Positions 23,046 through 37,005 of a DNA stretch of 64,000 nucleotides are shown here, piece by piece. This DNA comes from Combretum micranthum (taxonomy: Eukaryota > Streptophyta > Magnoliopsida > Myrtales > Combretaceae), in NCBI GenBank assembly GCA_024138025.1, contig JAMXBD010003391.1, positions 58,711 to 122,710 on the forward strand. The letters are read 5' to 3'. Positions within the stretch are counted from its first letter, which is position 1, and each line of letters starts with the position of its first letter. The notes beneath the pieces were generated by a model that did not search any database, was not told where the DNA came from, and saw only the letters and a program-made list of their open reading frames with translations. Both the position numbers and the translations under genes were made by a program.

Positions 23046-24900
23046 TGTCATGCCCTAAAGGACACCCTAAACATAACAATCCACCGCATACTAAATGAGA
23101 CTTAAGAATCACTACCACAGTAATTCAAAAGTCTTGTGTTAGAATGCAAGGCGTTTGTAACGCCCTAAAATAAGGCATTATAACCCGCCACATATCCCCT
23201 CTTATATAGGATACGCAAAGGCTTTATTATCCACAAATTCATAAAATCATCACCTGTAAACACTCATAAGGTAACTCATAGGATATCAAACCTATTCTCA
23301 ATAAAAACGCATACTTCATAAAACAAAAACTCCTGGTTCAAACATAAAATCCAAGTTGACATTATAGTCAACAAATTCTACATAAACTAAAAACTGTTTA
23401 CATTAAAATATCTTCATTTAAAACCAATAATGAATCCAAATACAATCTCAAATGATCAAAACATGTCTTTTCTTAGAAACTTGGTATATGAAGCCTAACT
23501 CTCGGTTGGGTAGTCGGGTCCACTATCGCCATCCCCGCTATCAAAGAATAAATCATAACCGAATAGATCATACACTATATCTTCTTCACCCGTACCTGAA
23601 ATTTAAAAGAATGAGCGGCAACGCCCAGTACTATAACTCCAATCCAAAAACAAATGCATATGCACATAAAAAAGGCATACAATTCATGCAACTTAAACTA
23701 ATGCAAACAATCATATTATTATCTCTCTTAAACCAACACAACAACGCAGTCCAGTATTAGGTATACTCAAATCCTGAACTCGAAGTTACTCAGACTCCAT
23801 TAAAAATCAAACAACTTTTTGAAAATAATAATCATATACATATATGGATGAGTGGGTACTCCCCAAACACCCCGAATCCAGAACACTTAATTCTACCGGA
23901 ATCATATCAAGGCACAAGTCCACTAGGAACAACCTCACACCAAGATCATCAGGGTGCCTCACCAGTATCATTGTCTGTCAGGTCTTTACTGGTCAAAGCT
24001 AAGCACAATCAATCATACAACTATTAACCCGAATAACGATTAAGTTTATTAAGAAATTCTATTCCTACAAGCATTCAATCAATACTAAACTTATAGGAAA
24101 AAACAACAAGCAAGGATTGGTCGTACCTTTATCTCCTAAAATCCTTTATCGACAACACTCAACCACAACCGAATCTCCACAATACTTCAATCAATATTAA
24201 CAATTTAACAACAAACTCAAATTTCTAAATTCCTGTCAACATCATAAATTTATATATTTAACAAATAAAAACATGATATAAACAAACCCTAATATACTAC
24301 AACCCCCAAAATCCTAATCTGACAAAGAAAATCATCAAGTTGCACCATCTAACCGAATCGATCTTCCACAACAATTTATAGGATTTGATAATCCTTCAAA
24401 ACCCTAATATTATATGACAACAAGAACACATAATGATCATCTAATCATACATTATTTAACTCTATCAAAGAAAAGATGAAACTTACTGATTTAGATCACC
24501 AAAATCCAACTCACATCCACAAATTCGGATCCTAACCAAAACTAGGGTTTCCTTCATGCAAACAAATCACAAAATCCTTAGAAGTTGCATGAAATTCATA
24601 TAAATCTAATATGAGAACATTATATTTACTTGTTTTAATCACTGCACTCACTTCTTATCCAACCAAGGCAGATCAAATCCAAGATCTAAATCTGTCCCAC
24701 GTTTTTCCTTCAAGAACACCACAAAACCTTAAGCAAACTCATACAAATTCGTATATAATTCATGAGAGAAGGTTAAAATTACTTACTTTGGATCGAAAAC
24801 ACCCTCTAAATGATTCTCCAAGCCTAGAACACTCAAAAATCTCTTATACGAAGGAGAAATATGAAATGATGTTTCTGTCAAAACCGTTTTTCGCGTCTCG

Positions 24901-24908
24901 TATTTATA
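24901..24908 (-). promoter_or_regulatory. TATA box of the second-family LTR
   Basis: TATAAATA on the - strand (written TATTTATA on +), about 0.45 kb into the LTR and immediately downstream of the GC-rich word cluster. Confidence 0.65.
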
Positions 24909-24919
24909 TAAATTTGGTT

Positions 24920-25205
24920 ATACGTCGGCCCTACGCTGGCGGCGTAGTGTAGATCTTGCCGAAGTATACCCTACGTTGGCAAAATTTACACGAGCACTGG
25001 CAGCGTTCATCGGGGCTTTGAATTCCTAGAACTTCGATTCTATTACATACATTGGCAAATCCAAGCCTTACGCCGGCAGTGTTTCCTGCCGGTGTTGAAA
25101 GAAACCCTAATGAACACTGGCGGCGTTCCTCCCAGCGTTAAGAAAAATGCTATTGTTCCCATCCTACGCAGTTTCTATGCCAGCGGCGTAGATTCTCCAA
25201 GAGGC
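24920..25205 (-). repeat. GC-rich palindromic word cluster in U3
   Basis: Words such as CTACGCTGGCGGCGTAG, CTTACGCCGGCAGTG, CCTGCCGGTGTT and GAACACTGGCGGCGTTC recur irregularly. They are imperfect palindromes in an AT-rich background. The vocabulary matches the decayed Athila-like element at 8,345-8,660 and 12,690-13,085, although the two elements otherwise look unrelated. Confidence 0.65.
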
Positions 25206-28200
25206 GGTATACAATCTGTCAAAAATTGCATAAATTCGAACTTCAACATTTGTTCTACAACCAAACTTAAACATTTACAATTTACTTGTTTTGACTTTAA
25301 CTCATCCTATATAATCTCATGATTCATAATTCATTATATTTCCATCTTTATTTTTGTATATTACAGCGTTCCCTTACGATAATAGAATACCTATGCAGAT
25401 GGAGATAGATAGTTCAATTTGATAGGATAAGCATAAAAACATAAACCATAGATATCTTAAGATCAATTACAAAATACTAAGGGGCATTCCCCTGCTAAAC
25501 AAAAGTCTGGGTATTATCTTTTAAATAAAACCTGATCGTTTAAGGTTTACTATAAAAGACTATACAGATATAATCATAAACTTCTAAGGGAATAACTCCT
25601 AGCTTTGCATTACCTGATTTGGCCAGGTCCGGGGACACAGCCATATGTATGGGAACTGCATCAAAAAGAAACTATGGGGGTATAAGCTATGCTAGCTTAG
25701 TAAATTTCACTTCCAAATTAATTATTTCATCATACAATAGCCAAACAAGTTATATTATCAATCATATGAAATACACAAGCACGTGAACATACAATACATA
25801 AGACTTTTTGGGATTTCTATGTTGAATGGATTTGCGCCTTCCATTCGGGGTTAGGTGTCTCAGGTTCATACGACCATAGATTTCAATTTTTCTCATTTAT
25901 ATAGTGGTTGATTCAGGTGTCCACCAACTCACTAATTTTGTAGTTGATGCAAGTGCCTACACCACTTCCATTTTAATTCAGGCTATTATGCCAATATTCG
26001 AGTTTATAGGTTCACCCGTTGTCCAGCTATTATGCCTTCTTCTCATAAAGGTATAATAACAAATGCAATGTGACTCAACATATGGTATGCATAGTCAATT
26101 TAATTATAAGATCATGGCATATTAATTAAGCGGATTATAGGCGATCATAGATATTGCAGACACTTCAATTCTATACTAAATCATACAAATATTTATAACA
26201 ATTCTCGTTTCCATGTGCTTATCATCAATTCAATCAGACAAAATTCATAAGTGCATTTCAATTTTATCTTGTCCTGGTTCTAATGCCACTATTATTACAA
26301 GCACAATCAAGAGCATGTAATTTAAATATAGTGAACTCACTCTGCCATGGACATCAATCTCTAATGGTAGCAATCCAGAAACAAGAATTTCCCCCCTATT
26401 CAAAATCACCGAAACGAAAGAAATACCAAAATGAGTATTTCATACCATAACTAATTTGAACTTATTAAATAAAACTCTTGAGTTCGTAATTTCCGTGGTA
26501 GATAGAAATTCCAACTTAAAACGACCCTAGCTTGGTCATTTTAACTTGGAATTTCACAAATAAGCTATTGATTTTTATCTACTTTGAAAGATCTATCTAT
26601 TTATAGTGTTATTTTTAAGTTTTGAAAATGTTTAGGTCAAGCAAATTATATTAACAATCAAGTACCCGAGCATACAATACATAAGACTTTCTGAGAGTCC
26701 TATGTTGAATGGATTTACGCCCTCCATTCCTAGTTAGATGTCTCAGGCCCATACGACCATAGATTTCAATTTTTCTCATTTATATAGTGGTTGATTTAGG
26801 TGCCCACCCACTCACTAACTTTGTAGTTGATAAAAGTGCCTACACCACTTCCATTTTAATTCAGGCCATTATGCCAATATTCAAGTTTACAGTGTCACGC
26901 CCCGAGGGGTACCCTAAACGTGGCAGTCCGTCATACACAATACTGAAGCCTAGAAATGACTACCTTAGTCACACAAAGGCTTCCATATCATGTACAAGGC
27001 GTACATCACAACCAAGGAAACGCATCGGAGTAGCGCAATTTATATTGATAATAAATAAGTAGCAAGGCAAAGAGAATACTTATCATAAAACATACACACA
27101 TTTCATTTCAATTCTTAGGGGCATATCCATCTATTATCTTCAAATAAATATACATCACTAGTCGTATAAGTCATTATATATAAAGATCCTTACAAAATTA
27201 CTTCATCTTATGATTCTATTTCCTTCATAGAAGCTTAACATCCTTCCATGACTCCCTTAATATCATAATCCTCAATTTAATCCACGGGTATACCTGTTTC
27301 AACAAAATCTATGGGGGTATAAGCTACAACTAGCTTAGTGAGATATTCATTTTCATTCGCACCATATTTTCAAACAAGTTTATTTATATATTCACACATA
27401 TGCTATGCATACAATGCAACAATCACATAAATTACGCAAATATATATAGTTATCCGGAAACCATATATAGAATGGATTTACTCCTCCGTATCAAAGGTTA
27501 GGGAATTGGGGTTGAAGGTCCTCGACCTCTTACTACTAGTCCCCAGGTCCTCACCCACAGCGTTCGGTTGGCTCGGCTCCGAACCTAGAGTCGCTTTCCC
27601 CAAGCAATTTGGATTCTCTAGGAAGGAACATGGCTCGTGACACCGCAAGATCACAACCAATCCAACTCTACGCGTTGGAGTAGCAGCCTTCCGAAATAGA
27701 TGTGACTCGATGGATGCTATGCGTGAGCGTTTCAGTTTTCTTAAGCTAAACCTTATTAAGGTTTATTAGGGGCGATCAATCAATTTAGCAAACAATAAAC
27801 AGTCATACAAGTAAGTAAACAAAATTATTTAAACAAGCAGTTCGAAGTTGCGATATTCTTAATTCTCATTTCACGCATAAACATAGAATCACATATATAC
27901 ACATAATCCCGAATTCCCAAATATATCCATTTTTATCTTTTCTTAATATACTAATGCTACTACTTTACAAGCACAAACAAGGTAACGAATTTAGGAGGAA
28001 TAACTCACTCGTCCATTTCGCTATCTTCTTAGTCATAGTAATCATCGGGTAGGGTATTCTCGTATCCTTCATCACACCCGGGATAAGTCTTTCATGGAAT
28101 TTCTATTCTTGGATATTCTAAACTTTTCTTAAAATCGCGGTAAAATCGTATAAGAGGAAATTCCACTTAAAATGGTCATAACTTGCTCATTTTAACTCGG

Positions 28201-28390
28201 AATTCCGCATATAATATACCGTTTTCTACCTATTCGAAAAGATCTACCCATTTCTAAACTTATCTTTGTCATAAAAGGTCATTTAGGTTCCGAAAACGTC
28301 AGGTACAGATTTAAAACGAATTATTTCTAAACTTTTGCAAATCTATTTCCTAACTCAACTTCATTTTAAAGAAAAATCCTTTTGTAACAA

Positions 28391-28412
28391 TATATATATA
28401 TATATATATATA
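28391..28412. repeat. (TA)n microsatellite
   Basis: Eleven TA units, inside a solo LTR. Confidence 0.95.
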
Positions 28413-30066
28413 ATTATGAACATATATTTGATAAATACTTTGAGTATATAGATAAGCTCACTTTATATGCAAAATTTCTAATGGTAGTGTCTCAACAATT
28501 TATTTCATAAAACAATTCTTTTTAAATTGTTAAACTTATCCTAATAAATTCTTTTTCATGTATTTGGAAGAAAAATTTATATTTTCATTATAAATGAATA
28601 TATTCTTATTTTATTTCCTTCATTCCTTTTTCCAAAACAAGTAAATTTTCCTTTAACCTTAGTCTTTCATAAATTTCACTTCTAGTGATAAAAGATCAAT
28701 TTTATCAAAACGTATATTTAGGTTGTTGAAAACTTTTTATAATTTTGTATTTAAGATGGTTTTAGAAAATGAATCTTGTCTTCTTATATCTATTTCTAAA
28801 ATATAAGTCTTTGCTTTCTAAAACTTGTTCTTTTATTTCTTTTGAAAAGAATTATCTCTATTGATAAAATCCATTATTGTTTACTTTATTTATATTCTTT
28901 TGAAAATAAGTTTCCTTTTTAGAAATTTGAAAATCATTACTTTTCCTAAGTGGGTTCATAACTTTATGAGTTGATTTTTATCTTAACTTTGAAAACTAGT
29001 TTGTTTTCTTAGTTTTATTATGAAGTTTAAAAGAGTTTAAATCTTAAGCTTTTTGTAAAAACTTTTAATATTATAAATTATTTTACTAAAACTTAGGTTA
29101 ACATAATATACAAAGAAAATATTTACTTCTTATGTTTCCTTAGTAATTTATCTTTATTATTTAAGAAAACGTTGAGAAAACTCTATTTTTATGTTGCTGA
29201 TAATAACTTCATGATTTTGTGATAAACCATAATCGAAAATCTAGCTTTGAGTTCATTTAGTAAAGTAAAATTCATATTTTAGATTATTGAGACATTAACA
29301 TTATGTAAATGCAAGTATCATGAGCATATAAAGTAATAATAACATAAGAAAATACTAGAAACAATTAATGAGCAAGAAAATAAAATATCAAGTATTGGAA
29401 ACCTTAGCTTCATCAAGGTATCCCGGTCAAGTATTGGAGCCTTAGCTTTATCAAGGCATCCCGGGACTAAGAATAGACTAATCCAAAAGATTAAAGAAAA
29501 TAAACAAAAGATTGTTTTGACTTGATATGGACAAGTCTAAGACTAAAAAGACTAGTCTTAATAAAAACATGAAATAAATAAATTGCATGACTTGAAAGTA
29601 AATAAATAACAAATGAGCTTATATGCTCTAAATAAATATATATTCATAATATACATAATACTATATATATAAGTTAGATTAGAAGCAAATAATAACAATA
29701 ATAATAGCAACATAATAAAATAGAAAGCTTATGTACAAGATCAAAACATGAATATGTTGTTGCTTTTACTACTCATATGAGTTTCAAAACAACACCATAG
29801 TCATGCTAAGTTACATGACATGGATAAATAGAAGGTTAGAAGAAATTCTTACTTAAGGTATTTTTGTGGTATAAAGATGGTAGTGAATGTATGGTTATGT
29901 GGTTATGGAGAAATGGTAGTTGTATTGTATAAAGGGAAATTCTTGTGAGTATTTGATGAAAGAGAGTTTTGGTAGAGGAAAAGTTTATGGAGAGAGTTTG
30001 TGTAGTGAATTTGAGAGAGTTTTGGTAGTAGAATGAATTGTGTGAAAGAATGAAAGAGGAAGGAGG

Positions 30067-30074
30067 TATTTATA
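30067..30074 (-). promoter_or_regulatory. TATA box of the solo LTR
   Basis: TATAAATACC on the - strand, followed by a leader that is pyrimidine-rich on that strand. Confidence 0.65.
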
Positions 30075-33000
30075 GAATTTTTGGAGTGAATTTTTTATGT
30101 AATTAAATAAATTGAAAAAGAAATAAAATAGATAGATGGGAAAGGAGAGTGGCACCGGTTTTGGCTTATAGAGGAAGGGGAAATTGATTTATTTTATGTA
30201 TTTTATAATAAAAGAAGTAATGTGTAAAGTTTGATGTGATTAAAGTTGTATTGGAAATATAAAAAGTAAGAAAATAGATATGTAGGTGTAAGAAATAGGT
30301 GTAAGAAAAAGTCGAGATAGTGAAATAGTAATGAATAGTAGAAAAGTATTATGAATAGTAGACTAAACAATTAAAGTATCAGTAGTAATAAAAATACATG
30401 TAATCGAGCTATGTCTATAATTTTTAGCTACCAAAAAATTCTAAAACTGATATTTTTGGAATCCTTGTATTTTTACGAGTCTATTGGTATAAATAGAATA
30501 TTTTTAATATTCCGAGCTCCGGGACACGATTTTAGAGAACTGATCCTGTTTGAGTCCGAAGGACACTCGAAATTCACGAATCTGATTTTTGTGTTACCCT
30601 ATATTATTACAAACTATTTTAAGCTATTGGCTTAATTTCGTTTTCTAGGGTTTGGAAACGCGGGATTGCCGGATCTTAAACACTAAGGTTCGTTATAGGC
30701 TTTGTTGACTTTAGAGTTTCGGTTTGACTTCCAGTTTCGTCGGGATATCGTAAGATCGTATAATTTTTTAGTTTTGATCGTTTTATATTTTTAGCTCGAC
30801 ATCTATGGTTTTATCTTATTTTATTTGTGATTATTTAATAATTTTTAGTTCTCGAGATCGTTTTAACCGAGTCTAGAGTTATGAGTTGACTCAGTTTGAC
30901 TTTTGGTGAAAATCGAAAATTGTGATTCTAAAATTTTACCGAAGGATTTAAGATTTTATCATTTCGTTGTTAAGTGGTATTTGGATCTATTGTTTTGATT
31001 CGCGTTTTATGAATTGGGTAGATAATTTAATTGGCGTACTGATGTTGATTATACCGGTAGTTGGACTTTATATTTTGTTTCAAAGGTTCTCGTTTTCTCT
31101 AGATTCAAAAAGCTCGTTTTTTATCTTATTTGGAATTAAATTTTAACTTGATTCGATTTTTAGGGTTTCGTTTCCGGTGTTTTGACTCAGTCTAGAATTT
31201 GGTTTTTATCTTGAGTCGATTTTTCGGGATTTAAATTTTGATACTTAGACTTCTATGATTGTTTTCTAAGAATTATGAAATTTTTTGGGGGTTTACATAT
31301 AGGCTCACTCATTGCCTAGCTATTATGTCTTCTACCCACAAAGGTATAATAACAAATGCAATGTGACTCAACATATGGTATGCATTGTCAATTTAATTAT
31401 AAGATCATGGCATATTAATTAAGCGGATTATAGGCAATCATAGATATTGCAGACACTTCAATTCTATACTAAATCATACAAATATTTATAACAATTCCTG
31501 TTTCCATATGCTTATCATCAATTCAATCAAACAAATTCACAAGCGCGTTTCAATTTTATCTTGTCCTAGTTTAGTCACGCCTTGAAGGGTATCCTAAACG
31601 TGGCAGTCCGTTGTACACAATATTAAAGCCTAAGAATAACCACCTCAGTCACGCGAAGGCTTTCATACTATGTACAAGGCGTCTAACACATGGAGGAGAC
31701 TCATCAGAGTAATACATTTTACGTTGATATAACTGAGTAACAATATAAAGGAATTTCAATTCACTATACTACAGATACAAGTCACTATACTTCATATACG
31801 AATCACTATACTTCAAAATACAAATCATTAAACTTCAATTACATTCCTCCACAGACTTCCCTATAAAAACTATTACAAGGCAAAAACATAAAACCTAGCT
31901 AATAACTTCAAGCATTCATATATCCTGCCGGAATCCCGAGGTCATTCTCGGCTCCAACCATCACAGTCCCCACTTAGCATTCTTGAGATAACTTGTTCAT
32001 TCAAACATCTATTGGGGTATAAGCTACACTAGCTTAGTGAGAATTCCCTTAATTCCATACCATAACAAGCAAGTTATAATCAACCATATGCTATGCATGA
32101 ACAAACACATGAGCAAGCAATTCTGCATGGGTATCCGGAACCCACATATAGAACGGATTTACGCCCTCCGTATCTTGGGTTAGGGATGGTATTGAAGTCT
32201 ACACGACCGCTGCTAGTCCCCAAGCCTTCGGCTCATAGCATTCGCCTCGGCTAGGCTCACACATGGAATGCATCCTCAATGCGCCTTAGTTCCCATGAGT
32301 GAGCTCTAATACCGGTCTCGTTATCCAAATGAGTCATCTGACCATACCGATCGACCTGTATAGGAGTAGCATGCTACCAAATGCAATATGCCCGATGTAA
32401 TGCATGACCAATTTAAATTTTTGCTTAGGTCAAAATATTCATACATTCTTTAGAGTGACCAACCAATATCACACACATAACAGAAATACTATGAACAGTG
32501 CAGTTATCCAATCAAATCGTGGTTTCGATATGCTTTAGTATTCTTTGGCATACATTCATCACAGTCTCATCATGTATCCTATCCCCATTCATATCGATTT
32601 TTATCTTGTTCCTATACTTCTAATGCGACTAGCTACAAGTACAAGCAAGGTAACAAAATAAGAAGAAGACTCACTCAGCCATTGGATCACCGGTCTCTTA
32701 GTAAAAGTAATTCAATGGTAGGAAATCGTCGATTTCCGGATCACCTAGAAAAAAGAAGAAATACTCTAATAAATAATTCAACTCAAACTAATCCAAACAA
32801 TCTTCTACAAACTATCAATTTCGCAATTCTCGTCCTAAGCGGGAATTCCAACTTAAAATGGCCATAACTTGGTCATTTTAACTCGGAATCTCGCAAATTA
32901 TATATCGATTTCTATCTACATCGAAAAATCTATCTAATTATAATATTATTTTCAAGTTTTGAAAACTTTGAAGCTTCGAAAAGTTCGGATCAGATTAGGG

Positions 33001-33304
33001 CAGTAACAATTTCAATTTCCGAAAAATAGTTTTATAAATGTTTGTAATGTTCTTACTATATAAATTAGCTATACATGCAATATGAGTGATTTCCTAACAT
33101 GAATGAAATGAGATGAGCTTAATGTATGCATGATTTTGATGATTTTTGCTAAAAGGAAATTTTATAACTCTTTATATTGCAAGACTTCAAGGATGACTAC
33201 TTTTAAGAATGCTAGTTTCCTAACTTTTGATCATTTTCATTTGTTTTGGATTTATTTCTTAAGAAAATATAATTATTTTTGTTAAAATTGAGTCTTCCTT
33301 ATGT

Positions 33305-34460
33305 CTATTACTTATGACTTTCATTTCTACATAAAAATCTCCATTTTGCACTTTATAAACATGTTTTCAAGCAGGGTTATTCCAAAATCCGAATTTTGTA
33401 AAAATTAATTTTTGAGTGATTTCTTTAAGTAAAAATCATTTGATATTTAGGAAATTAAGGCTCAATCATACATAACCACTAAGAACTTCATTCTTACACA
33501 AAAATTTGCATTTTACACTTTGCAAATATGTTTTCCAATATGATTTACTCAAAAATTCGAATTTTCGAAAATCCACTTTTGGAATGATTCTTTTGGGAAA
33601 AACTTGTTTAATGCATTAAAATTTAAGACTTTATGGTACCTATTATTTAAGGACTCTATTCATTACATAAAACTTTCATTTTGAGCTTGGATAATAGGTG
33701 TTCTTATGGCCTTCATTCAAAATTACGAATTTCACAAATTGACTACTAAGTCAAAATTTTTCATCTTGATTCTACTTTTTGTTTTACACATTACTCATAT
33801 CCAAACTCATTTCAACTTGTAAAAATCACCACTTAATGATACCTATTACCTATACCCTTCATTTTTCACATAAAACATGAGTTTTTGAGTTGATATGTGG
33901 GTTTTCAAAATTAGTCTTGGTTGGGATCCGAATTTACAAAATTCATTTTTGATCATATCTTTTGATAAAATCTATCTATACTTATGAAAATCCATTCCAT
34001 ACATATCCTATCTTAAGAGCCTTTCATATATTGAATAAAAACTTCATTTTTAAGTTAGAAAACATGTTTTAAAAATATACCTTGGCCAAAATCCGAAAAT
34101 GAGATTTTTATTTTGAAAATAACTTTTGAAAATCACCTTTGATTCTTGTAAAAAGAAGTCTTGATGATATACATATATTAAGCCTTCATTATCTTAAGTA
34201 AAAATTACATTTTGGCATTTGGAAAGTGTTTTTAAATGGGGGTCTTGCGAAGATACGAATTTCACAATTTTTATTCAAGTTCAAATCTAAGATCTATATA
34301 TAATATGAACATACATCTAAATGAAACCCATAATAATAAACTTTAAACTCATAGAGCTAAACTTTGCTCATCAAAATCACTCATTTATGTTATTTATACC
34401 CTAAGTCCTTCATTTTAAATGAAAAATACACATTTTGAAGTTGAAAAATAACTTTTCTAA
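33305..34460 (-). repeat. Seven diverged tandem repeats in the LTR leader
   Basis: Repeat cores (CTTCATT..ACATAAAA..CATTTTG) lie near 33,320, 33,490, 33,650, 33,855, 34,020, 34,180 and 34,405, a period of roughly 160-225 bp. The homologous array is at about 38,700-39,840 in the next solo LTR. Copies within an array are far more diverged than equivalent copies between the two LTRs, so the array predates both insertions. Confidence 0.65.
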
Positions 34461-35198
34461 ATATGGTTCATTTTTCATCCGAATTTTTAAAAATGATTTT
34501 TGTTGAAAATAAAATAGATCTTGAGTTTTCTAAAATATTCCTACTATCATCATGCTACTACAAGTTGTTTATGAACATAAAACAAAAGTCTAATGCATTT
34601 AGGAACTCTAAAACACTAGATCTAGTTTTCTATACTAGTTTTAAATGCATGAGCACATGTGAATGAGGAATATATGCGTCAATCATAAGCAATAACAAAA
34701 GTAATAACTCAAATAGAAAGATCTATGGCATAAACAAAAATCAAAGCTACAAAAAATTAGATCTACAAAATATAACAACTTTAAACAAGAAAATAATTAT
34801 GATACAAGATAATAATAATGGAGAAGAGGAGTTTTTCATTTTTGGCATCATCATCCTAAGCTTTTAAGCTTATGGAAGGTCATTTGATGCATGAAACCTT
34901 CATTACACTTTACCTATATCACCTATGGAAGCTTTGAGAAGAAGATTTGCTTAAAAATCTTCAAGAAATATGAGTGGGAGCTAATAAAAGAAGTGGGGGC
35001 AGCTTGTTTCTTGAAGAACAAGAGCAAGAAGAAGAAGAAAAAAGAGAGAAAAGCTAAGGAATGAAAAAGGAAAAATGAGTAAATGAAGGAGAGAGAGAAA
35101 ATGAGTGTATTAAATGTGTTTTAATTAATTGAAGGAGTAAAAAAAAAAGATAAAACAAGGCAAAAATTGTGTGTGTGGGGGGGGGGTTGGGTGCTGTC

Positions 35199-35204
35199 CA
35201 CGTG
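35199..35204 (-). promoter_or_regulatory. G-box (CACGTG) in LTR promoter region
   Basis: CACGTG upstream of the leader on the - strand, conserved in the sister LTR at 40,550. In the copy at 1-2,800 the equivalent site (near 427) reads CACGCC and is broken. G-boxes bind bZIP and bHLH factors in plants. Use in this element is inferred. Confidence 0.5.
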
Positions 35205-37005
35205 AATTGGGGAGAGAGAGAGTGAATTTGTTTTGAATTTGACTTGAAATTAAATTGTGTAATAAATGTGTGTGTAGCTTCTTTAAGAAGGAGTAGATAT
35301 ATTTATTTTAGTCAAAATAGGAGTAAATAAGGGACAATGGCAGCCATAAAGGAGTCAAAATCTACCATGACTAGATGTAATGAAGTGTAAAAAGATTGAA
35401 GTGAAAAAAGTGATATGTGAAGGTGTACTTGAAGGTATGGGTTGTAAAAGTACTTTCTTAATAAAATAAAATAAAATTATAAAATTTATTCCAAATATTT
35501 GTAGCAGATTTTTCGTAATTAAAATTAAATAATTATTTGAATTATTTTTGTATTTTAACAAATATGTTAGCGGCATGATCAAAATACGCAAATATGGGCT
35601 ATAAATGATATTTGTATAACCCTAAAAATTCTAAAAATTTATTCTATGAAAAAAAAATATTTTTCAAATATTTTCTAATTATTAAATTAATTTATTTTAT
35701 TTTTAGTATCAGGTCTTAAACAGAATCTAATCCCATAAAAGCCCTAACTAACTAATTTTTAGAAAAACAAAATTTTCTATAATATATAAAATATTTCTCT
35801 AAAAATATAAAGCTTTATAAGAATAATAAAATTTTGTAATGAAATAGAAGTGAATACTGTAAAAGACTAAATAATTACCGGTAGCAATGGAAATACGAAT
35901 AAAAAGTTATAATTGTAACTTTTATAACCCGAAAAATTATATAACTGATATATTTGGAAATCTTATGAAATTACGAGTCTAACGGTACTATTGGTATATT
36001 TTTTATATCTCGAGCCCCGGGACACGCTTTTCGAAGTCTGTATCCGAACGGGTTCGAAATAGGTCAAAAATTTACCAATCTGATATTTTTAAGCAAACCT
36101 ATATTACTACAAGCTATTCTACACATTTAACTACACCTCGGCCTCTAGGGTTAAGGGCGCTAAATTGCCGGACTTAAACTATTGTATTTCACTTAGGGTT
36201 TCTAGGCGATTTTCCGGCTTAGATCTTTGTCAATCTAGAAACTGATATTTTATGCTTATACAACATATTTGATTTGAGAAATTTATCATAAATTTTATTT
36301 TCGTAAGTATTTAATATCTCTTAATGTTTCCGGAATTCTTGAAATGAGTTTTATTTCTGAAGGTTAATCGTTATTTACTTTTTAATAATTTGATTTTGGG
36401 TTCTATATTACCCGATTTTATAAGTCGGAGTTACGTATAGAATTTGTCGTACGTAGTGGTTTTGGAATTGAAGTATGATGAGTTCTTGTTTTGTTTTTAA
36501 GGATTTTAATTTTTCTCAAGATTCGAAATTTCTGGATTCGCTCGTTTTTGGATTAGTTGAAATTCGGTTTTAATTTGGAGTGATTTTTAGGGTTTATTTT
36601 CGGAGTTCATCTTGAAATTATTTATTGAAATTTTCTGGGGCTTACAAGTTCTAATGCCATTATTATTACAAGCACAATCAAAAGCATATAATTTAAAGAT
36701 AGTGAACTTACTCGGTCATGAACACCGATCTCTAATGGTAGCAGTCCAGAAACAAGAATTTTCCCCCAATTCAAAATCACTGAAATGAAAGAAATACACA
36801 AATGAGTATTTCATACCATAACTAATTCCAATTTATTAAATAAAACTCTTGAGTTCGTAATTTCCATGGTAGATGGAAATTCCTACTTAAAACGGCTCTA
36901 ACTTGGTCATTTTAACTCGAAATTTCGCAAATAAGCTGTCAATTTCTATCTACTTTCAAAGATCTATCTATTTATGGTGTTATTCTTAAGTTTTGAAAAT
37001 GTTTA

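Larger units (their letters stand above)
23156..25365 (-). mobile_element. Solo LTR of a second family (2.2 kb), perfect TSD
   Basis: Read on the - strand it opens TGTAATATAC and closes GGGCGTTACA. Both flanks are GCGTT (23,151-23,155 and 25,366-25,370). It has a TATA box at 24,901-24,908, and just upstream of it a cluster of GC-rich words (24,920-25,205). A second, interrupted copy of the family starts at 43,956 with the same CCCTAAAATAAGG motif. The open frames at 23,452-23,760 and 24,611-24,952 show no domain and are not called genes. The superfamily is unknown because no internal region is present. Confidence 0.85.
26893..31297 (-). mobile_element. Chromovirus solo LTR (4.4 kb) with near-perfect TSD
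   Basis: On the - strand it opens TGTAAACCCCC and closes CCCCGGGGCGTGACA-like, in the host LTR's own orientation. Flanks are TACAG (26,888-26,892) and TATAG (31,298-31,302), a TSD with one mismatch. It has a TATA box at 30,067-30,074 and a leader on the - strand. A (TA)n run lies at 28,391-28,412, the conserved block near 28,155-28,205 and the U3 block near 30,520. Frames at 27,478-27,660 and 30,411-30,635 show no domain. It interrupts unit 2 of the tandem triplication. Confidence 0.85.
31573..36646 (-). mobile_element. Chromovirus solo LTR (5.07 kb), long subfamily
   Basis: On the - strand it opens TGTAAGCCCCAG. Its 3' end reads AAGGCGTGACT, where sister copies have GTGACA, so the last base appears mutated. 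Flanks are AGTTT (31,568-31,572) and AGTTC (36,647-36,651). It is closely similar over its length to 37,006-42,021 and to 1-2,800. It contains seven diverged leader repeats (33,305-34,460), a leader, a G-box at 35,199 and the U3 block near 36,018. It shows no gene. Confidence 0.85.

Noticed and set aside
24611..24952. 113-codon open frame starting with a hydrophobic stretch
   Set aside because: It lies antisense inside a solo LTR and crosses the LTR's TATA box. The hydrophobic start looks like a signal peptide only by composition.
27478..27660. GC-richer 60-codon frame on the - strand
   Set aside because: It lies in a solo LTR block that is repeated, with frame-breaking indels, in the other LTRs (near 32,160 and 37,570).
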